A stretch of 27,724 nt of DNA from Corynebacterium sp. (lineage in GTDB: Bacteria; Actinomycetota; Actinomycetes; Mycobacteriales; Mycobacteriaceae). Below are positions 23,091 through 27,724 of the stretch, piece by piece. The translations under genes were made by a program, and so were the position numbers. The stretch spans positions 1-27,724 of the forward strand of contig JAKDIS010000021.1 in the NCBI GenBank assembly GCA_030450335.1, read 5' to 3'. A model generated the notes under the pieces. The model made no database searches. It was not told where the DNA came from and saw only the letters and a program-made list of their open reading frames with translations. Each line of letters opens with the position of its first letter. Position 1 is the first letter of the stretch.

Positions 23091-24602
23091 ATGCCCACCC
23101 TCAGCACCTCCCTCCTCCCCGACGTCCCTGAGATCACCGCGCACACCGGCAACCCCACCGCCGTGCCGTCCTACGACCGCTCGCAGGTCACCCCGGGCAT
23201 CGTGCACATCGGCGTCGGCGGTTTCCACCGCGCCCACCAGGCCATGTACCTCGACCGTCTGATGAACCAGGGCGAGGCGCTGGACTGGGGCATCGTCGGA
23301 CTCGGCGTGATGCCGTCCGACGTGCGCATGCGCGACGCCCTCGCCGGCCAGGACCACCTCTACACCCTCACCACCAAGGCGCCGGACGGTTCGGAGGACG
23401 CCCGCGTCATCGGCAGCATCGTCGACTACGTCTTCGCCCCGGACGACCCGGCGGCCGCCGTGGCGATGCTCGCCGACCCGCAGATCCGCATCGTGAGCCT
23501 CACCGTCACCGAGGGCGGCTACAACATCGACCACGTCACCGGGGAGTTCGTGGAGGACGCCGAGCTCATCGCCGCCGACCGCGCGGCCCTGCGCTCCGGC
23601 GACCACGCCTCGCTCAAGAGCTTCTTCGGTCTGGTCACCGCCGCACTCGACGAGCGCCGCCGCGCCGGCGTCGCGCCGTTCACGATCATGAGCTGCGACA
23701 ACATCCAGGGCAACGGCGAGGTCGCCCACGCCACCTTCGTCGCCTTCGCCACCAGCGTGGACGCCGAGCTCGGCGCCTGGATGGACGCGTCCGTGGCCAT
23801 CCCCAACTCCATGGTCGACCGCATCACCCCGGAGACCACCGACGCCGACCGCGAGGACGTCGCCGCGCGCGGCTACACCGACGCCTGGCCCGTCGTCGCC
23901 GAGGACTTCACCCAGTGGGTGCTGGAGGACAAGTTCACGGCCGGACGTCCGCCCTACCAGGACGCCGGGGTCCAGCTCGTCGACGACGTGGTCCCCTACG
24001 AGCTGATGAAGCTGCGCCTGCTCAACGCCTCCCACCAGGGCCTGTGCTACTTCGGCCACCTCGCCGGGCACCGCATGGTCCACGACGTGATGGCGGACCC
24101 GCGCTTCGGCGACTTCCTGCTGGCCTACATGACCGACGAGGCGACCCCCACCCTGCGACCGCTGCCGGGCGTGGACCTGGACGACTACCGTCGCACCCTG
24201 ATCCAGCGCTTCGGCAACACCGCGGTCAAGGACACCGTGGCCCGGCTGTGCGCCGAGAGCTCCGACCGCATCCCCAAGTGGCTGCTGCCGGTGGTGCGCG
24301 AGAACCTCGCCGCCGGACGCCCCGTCCGCCTCTCCGCGGCGATCGTGGCGTCCTGGGCACGCTACGCCGAAGGCGTGGACGAGGACGGTGCACCGATCAC
24401 CGTCGTCGACCGGATGGCCGACCGACTCAAGGAGTCCGCCTCGCACAACCGGGAGGACGCCCTGTCGTTCCTGCGTGACCGGGAGGTGTTCGGCGACCTG
24501 GTGGACTCCCCCGAGTTCACCGCCGATTACACCCGGGTGCTGGAGTCGCTGCACACGGTCGGCGCCGAGGCCACGCTGGACATGCTGCTCGCCGAGCGCT
24601 GA
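23091..24602 (+). CDS. mtlD: Mannitol/D-arabitol 2/4-dehydrogenase (polyol long-chain dehydrogenase)
   Basis: A 503-residue NAD-dependent enzyme of the long-chain mannitol dehydrogenase family, oxidising mannitol to fructose and usually D-arabitol to D-xylulose as well. The nucleotide site reads HIGVGGFHRAHQAMYLD (from about residue 41). The catalytic motif KLRLLNASHQGLCYFG gives Lys307, Asn312 and His315, matching the Lys-x4-Asn-x2-His set of mannitol 2-dehydrogenase. AAGGAG stands before the ATG. With an adjacent xylB, D-arabitol is the likely main substrate, the xylulose formed being phosphorylated by XylB. Length and all motifs are intact. The gene symbol follows C. glutamicum usage and does not imply a mannitol-1-phosphate enzyme. 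Confidence 0.9.
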   Translation: MPTLSTSLLPDVPEITAHTGNPTAVPSYDRSQVTPGIVHIGVGGFHRAHQAMYLDRLMNQGEALDWGIVGLGVMPSDVRMRDALAGQDHLYTLTTKAPDGSEDARVIGSIVDYVFAPDDPAAAVAMLADPQIRIVSLTVTEGGYNIDHVTGEFVEDAELIAADRAALRSGDHASLKSFFGLVTAALDERRRAGVAPFTIMSCDNIQGNGEVAHATFVAFATSVDAELGAWMDASVAIPNSMVDRITPETTDADREDVAARGYTDAWPVVAEDFTQWVLEDKFTAGRPPYQDAGVQLVDDVVPYELMKLRLLNASHQGLCYFGHLAGHRMVHDVMADPRFGDFLLAYMTDEATPTLRPLPGVDLDDYRRTLIQRFGNTAVKDTVARLCAESSDRIPKWLLPVVRENLAAGRPVRLSAAIVASWARYAEGVDEDGAPITVVDRMADRLKESASHNREDALSFLRDREVFGDLVDSPEFTADYTRVLESLHTVGAEATLDMLLAER

Positions 24603-24611
24603 TCCTCCTCC

Positions 24612-24635
24612 CACCCCGTCCCTCCGACGGGGGTG
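24612..24635 (+). terminator. Hairpin after the polyol dehydrogenase gene
   Basis: CACCCCGTC (24612-24620), loop CCTCC, and GACGGGGGTG (24626-24635), pairing with a single bulged G. It starts nine bases after the stop codon. Only a weak T-containing tail (ATCTGTAT) follows. Confidence 0.55.
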
Positions 24636-24732
24636 ATCTGTATGGCAGGTGGGGCGGGGGTGGACCGGTACCCGCACGGGCTCTTGTCGCGGTTGTTTCC
24701 TCTGTAGTAAGTTCGGTACGGCCCGCTACAGT

Positions 24733-24751
24733 TAAACGTAGCCTACGGTTA
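24733..24751. promoter_or_regulatory. Candidate DtxR/IdeR iron box
   Basis: TAAACGTAGCCTACGGTTA is a 19-bp palindrome with eight of nine pairs matching. It carries the TAGCCTA core of the DtxR consensus, although the outer half-sites differ. It lies 87 bases before the siderophore-binding lipoprotein gene, with a possible -10 (TAGTAA, 24705-24710) just upstream, so iron-dependent repression is likely. Confidence 0.6.
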
Positions 24752-24837
24752 GAGACGTTTCACCAACACCACCGCCCGGCGAACTGCTCTCCACGGCATT
24801 CCCACCCCGTCGCCGGGCCAGGAGAGGATCCCCCTTC

Positions 24838-25869
24838 ATGCTGCACACCGCCCGCCGCTCCACCGGACGTACCGTCCGCCGGACCCTGACCGCCACCGTG
24901 CTCGCCGGTGGCCTCGTTCTCGCCGGCTGCTCCACCGATGACTCGGACAGCAGCTCGGACGACACCAACTCCTCCGACAGCGCCGAGGGTGGCGCCGAGG
25001 AGTCCGAGGTCACCATCGACAACATGTACGGTGAGGCGACCTACAACACGAACCCGGAGACCGTCGTCGCGATCGGTACCGCCGTGGACAACCTGCTCGC
25101 CCTCGGCATCACCCCGGACGTGATCGTGGAGCGTGGCGATGACGCCAACGCGGACTGGAAGAACCCGGACCTCGAGGGCGTCGAGCGCATTGCCGTCTCG
25201 GAGGACTTCCCGCTCGAGGAGGTCGCCGCCAAGGATCCCGACTTGGTCGTCGGCGACACCTACCGCATCGACGAGGACACCTACAACGAGCTGTCCAAGG
25301 TCACCGACGTGCTGCCCGGCATGGACGAGGACGCCAACTGGGAGCCGCAGCTGCAGGCCCTGGGCGAGATCTACGGCCTGGAGGACAAGGCCCAGGAGGT
25401 CATCGACGCCGACGAGGAGGCCTTCGCCTCCGCACGTGAGGAGTTCCCCGGCCTCGAGGGCAAGACCGCCCTGACGGTGCAGGACCGCGCCGGTCAGTTC
25501 GGCGTGATCGCCGACCCGGAGAACATCGCCAACAAGTTCTACTCCCGCCTGGGCATGACGCTGCCGGCCTCCTTCACGGACGGCTCCCTGAACGTCGACG
25601 CCGATCGCGCGCAGATCTCCTACGAGCGCGTGTCCGACCTGGCCGCGAACTTCATGGGCATGTACGCCACCGAGGGCATGGACAAGATCCGTGCCATCGC
25701 CGGCTACAGCCAGCTGCCGCAGGTCGAGTCCGGCGCCGTGGTCGAGGATGACAAGGCGGTCATGGCCGCGCTGAACATCCCGTCCTCGCTGTCCAACGCG
25801 TGGCTGCTCGAGCAGCTGCAGGACCAGCTGCAGATCGTCTCCGACGAGGACGCCGTCGACGCCGAGTAG
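24838..25869 (+). CDS. Iron-siderophore ABC transporter substrate-binding lipoprotein
   Basis: A 343-residue class III periplasmic-binding-type protein that would capture ferric siderophore outside the membrane for an ABC importer. The signal peptide ends with the lipobox LAGC (Cys31), followed by an acidic Ser/Asp-rich linker to about residue 60. The folded part shows the FepB/FecB pattern: VVAIGTAVDNLLALGITPDVIVE, AAKDPDLVVGDTYRI, a long helix, then LTVQDRAGQFGVIADPENI. No permease or ATPase gene is adjacent, so it works with components encoded elsewhere. The upstream DtxR-like box suggests induction in iron shortage. GGAGAGGA lies 10-17 bases before the ATG, a little far. A strong terminator follows, so the gene stands alone. 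Confidence 0.88.
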   Translation: MLHTARRSTGRTVRRTLTATVLAGGLVLAGCSTDDSDSSSDDTNSSDSAEGGAEESEVTIDNMYGEATYNTNPETVVAIGTAVDNLLALGITPDVIVERGDDANADWKNPDLEGVERIAVSEDFPLEEVAAKDPDLVVGDTYRIDEDTYNELSKVTDVLPGMDEDANWEPQLQALGEIYGLEDKAQEVIDADEEAFASAREEFPGLEGKTALTVQDRAGQFGVIADPENIANKFYSRLGMTLPASFTDGSLNVDADRAQISYERVSDLAANFMGMYATEGMDKIRAIAGYSQLPQVESGAVVEDDKAVMAALNIPSSLSNAWLLEQLQDQLQIVSDEDAVDAE

Positions 25870-25885
25870 TTGATTCGACAGTAAA

Positions 25886-25913
25886 TGTAGTGGGGAGATA
25901 CTTTCCCACTACA
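25886..25913 (+). terminator. First hairpin after the siderophore-binding gene
   Basis: TGTAGTGGG (25886-25894) pairs perfectly with CCCACTACA (25905-25913) around a 10-base loop, 17 bases after the stop. It has no T run and may stabilise the mRNA end ahead of the main terminator. Confidence 0.5.
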
Positions 25914-25920
25914 GAATGAG

Positions 25921-25949
25921 GGCCCGGGATCAGATTCTGATCCCGGGCC
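25921..25949 (+). terminator. Strong intrinsic terminator
   Basis: GGCCCGGGATCAGA (25921-25934) and TCTGATCCCGGGCC (25936-25949) form a perfect 14-bp stem, extended by AATGAG/CTCATT outside a two-base bulge. It sits between the plus-strand siderophore-binding gene and the end of the minus-strand Ala/Gly-rich gene and could serve both. Confidence 0.8.
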
Positions 25950-25989
25950 TTCTCATTGTCTGCAGGCCTTCACTGCCGTCCGTCGAGGG

Positions 25990-27141
25990 TCAGCGGATGA
26001 CCTTTCGCACGGTGGTCTCCTTGTCGCCGAGGTACTCGCGGCGGAAGTAGCTGTCGAGCAGCGAGCTGCCGAGGGACTTCTTGCAGCGCTGACGTGACGT
26101 TCCCTGGCCCGTCTTCCCGAACAGGGCACCTGGGCTCTTGCCCTTGCCCGCCCGGCCGGCGGCGCCCTTCTGCCCTGCTGCACCGGCGGCTCCCGCCGCT
26201 CCTGCCCCGGCTGCCATTCCATTACCGCCGGCACGTTGTCCGGCGGCGTTGTTGCTACCGGACACAGGGGCCGCCCCGCCTGCCGCCGGGACTCCTCCCC
26301 TGGCACCAGCGCCTCCGTGTGCGGCGCCCGCCCCCGGACTGGACGAGCCACCGGCTCCGGCGAGAGGCATGGCACCGGGACTGCGGGGTGTTGCGGTGCT
26401 GACGCCTCTGGGGAGAAGGGGTTGGGCCACGGACCCTGGCACGCCTCCGCGCAAACCGGTGGTGGTCCCTGGGGCCGCCGTCCCCGGGGTGACGGTCGGT
26501 GTCCCGCGTCCGCCGACTGCTCCGAGGGCCTGGTTCTGCCCGGCGACCATGGATGTCGGCGAGCCTGCCTGCGCGCCACCGGGTGCGCCGTAGGCACCGC
26601 CTGTGGGCCCCATCGGCGATTGCCCGACGGGTGCTGCCTGGTTCGCCGCCGCTGGGGCCGCCCCGATCTGGCTGGCTTGCTGTGCGACGGCGTTGGGCTG
26701 CGCGGCGGCCTGGGTAGCAGCTGGTGTCGCTGCGCCACCGGCGACCTGGGTGATGGCTTCTTCAGCTGCCATGGTCGCTGCCCCCGCGGAGGTCAGCGCC
26801 CCACCACCGGTGTGACTGGTCACCGGTACCGAGAGGTTGGTGACGAGCGGCCGGGCGGTGTCGAGCGCGGGCTGGAGGTAGCCGGCGACGAATGCTGCGA
26901 CCTGTGCCTGGGATTTCGCGGCGATGGCCGCGGCCCCGGCACCTCCGGTGGCTGCTCCGGCCGCGGTTGCCTCTGCAGCCAACTCGAGCTCCATGGCGAC
27001 GAGTTGGGTGTGCGCGGCCGCCCGGATCGGCGGCAGCTGCAGCATGGAGGTCGCCATCGCCGTGGAGTTGGCCGAGACGACAGCGCACTGTTCCGCGATC
27101 GTCGATATCCCCGCGTAGATGTTCGTGAAGACTTGCTCCTG
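25990..27141 (-). pseudogene. Ala/Gly-rich PPE-like protein gene, 5' end lost to an insertion sequence
   Basis: An open frame running leftward from the transposase stop, with no start codon in its first 28 codons (beginning QEQVFTNIYAGISTIAEQ). The first internal ATG, at 27057, would yield 355 residues. The N-terminal part is helical and Ala-rich (IRAAAHTQLVAMELELAAEA, AQVAAFVAGYLQPAL), resembling the helical head of PPE/WXG100-associated secreted proteins. A long low-complexity Ala/Gly/Pro region follows, then a basic conserved-looking tail (SLLDSYFRREYLGDKETTVR). Because meaningful protein sequence continues right up to the insertion boundary, the original gene probably started further upstream and has lost its beginning. 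The family is uncertain; an ESX-type secreted substrate is my best guess. A shortened protein from 27057 remains possible. Confidence 0.5.
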
Positions 27142-27672
27142 TCAAGGCGTCGGGGCAACAGTGTCGGCTGCCAGCAATTCCATGAACTTCTCGTACGGGG
27201 TGTAGCTTCCCAACACCCCACGCGGGATGTTGTTGATCATCGCCGCGACCCGATCTACCTCCGCCTGCTCGGTAGGCAACGCGGTGCCCTTGTCCCAAAA
27301 CTTGCGGGCCTCCCGGTTGATTGACTCGTTGGTTCCACGCTGGCCTGGACTGTAGGCATCGGCAAAGAACACATCCAAACCTGACTCCCGGGTCAGGCGG
27401 GCGTGCTGGGCCATTTCAGTACCTCGGTCCCAGGTCAACGTCTTAAACAACGCCTCGTTCAAGCCTGATCCCAGCCCGTTGACCGTGTCGATGAGCACGT
27501 CAGCCAACCCGCCGGAATCCTTCCCCAGTGGTAGTGCCTTCATGATCACAAACCTGCTGGTGCGCTCCGCCAGGGTCGCCACAGCAGTCTTCCCATTTTT
27601 GCCGATGATCAGATCCCCCTCCCAGTGACCGGGCACGGCCCTACCGGCGACCTCAGCAGGACGGGTGTGGGG
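27142..27672 (-). mobile_element. IS30-family transposase, C-terminal fragment
   Basis: The minus-strand frame carries the IS30 DDE domain: RPAEVAGRAVPGHWEGDLII (first Asp), LTWDRGTEMAQHARL (second Asp), then FADAYSPGQRGTNESINRE (catalytic Glu) and IPRGVLGSYTPYEKF near the end. These are the family's usual signatures. The frame is closed by a stop at 27673-27675 just before RPAE, where an intact transposase would have another 150-200 N-terminal residues with a helix-turn-helix. The GTG at 27636 could start only a truncated 164-residue product, so it is probably inactive. Base composition is lower in GC than its neighbours. Its stop codon abuts the broken Ala/Gly-rich gene, marking the insertion end. 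Confidence 0.85.
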
Positions 27673-27724
27673 TCAAGTCCTGGGAAGTGGTGTATCTCCC
27701 TTCCGCTGAAACAGTGCGTCTGAC
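27673..27724. other. Possible junction with a second insertion sequence
   Basis: The last 52 bases do not continue the IS30 transposase in any frame. The minus-strand text GATACACCACTTCCCAGGAC, followed by TTGACC, looks to me like the end of an IS256-type (mutator) element. If so, a second element inserted into the IS30 copy. This is recalled pattern, not a search, and the window ends too soon to tell. Confidence 0.3.

Overview
The window is high-GC actinobacterial DNA, most likely from a high-GC Corynebacterium or close relative. Pointers are the D-arabitol/mannitol gene set (xylB, DeoR regulator, polyol MFS carrier, mannitol-type dehydrogenase), which resembles the C. glutamicum arabitol locus, a DtxR-type palindrome before an iron-siderophore binding lipoprotein, several apparently leaderless genes, and tiny signal-less hydrophobic proteins resembling corynebacterial mycomembrane proteins. 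The genus is an inference.

Layout. (1) 1-1969: a CitMHS citrate/metal symporter, cut by the left edge, diverges from a LysR regulator over overlapping promoters. (2) 1970-12300: a distinctive block bordered by AT-rich non-coding DNA at both ends. Its plus-strand unit holds a Pls-type single-module peptide synthetase (adenylation, carrier and three membrane-tethered acyltransferase-like domains, as in epsilon-poly-L-lysine synthetase), a multi-pass acyltransferase-like membrane protein and a lipoprotein. Its convergent minus-strand unit holds a 37-aa hydrophobic protein, a 143-aa exported protein, a Tat-exported cholesterol-oxidase-like flavoprotein with a one-base frameshift, a 61-aa Ser/Leu-rich protein and an NTF2-fold lipoprotein. 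The three unfamiliar small proteins all end in Gly-Ser. Together the two units look like a cell-envelope system built around a poly-(basic amino acid) synthetase; this block is the best candidate here for something undescribed.

(3) 12301-19205: an ornithine-cyclodeaminase-like gene; a YeiH-type exporter cassette flanked by 35-bp direct repeats with a long palindrome beside it; a three-gene minus-strand operon of TauE/SafE exporter, MocR regulator and a hydantoin-racemase homologue lacking both usual catalytic cysteines; and a secreted PHB-depolymerase-type esterase lipoprotein. (4) 19262-24635: polyol catabolism, xylB-deoR facing MFS carrier-polyol dehydrogenase, with repeated AACAT elements between them. 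The carrier imports a pentitol or hexitol, the dehydrogenase makes the ketose, XylB phosphorylates xylulose and the DeoR protein probably represses both arms.

(5) 24636-27724: an orphan siderophore-binding lipoprotein with a DtxR-like box and a strong terminator, then an Ala/Gly-rich PPE-like gene whose 5' end is replaced by an IS30-family transposase fragment, which itself loses its frame about 50 bp before the right edge. No tRNA, rRNA or CRISPR array was recognised. All calls come from reading the sequence; no database search was run.
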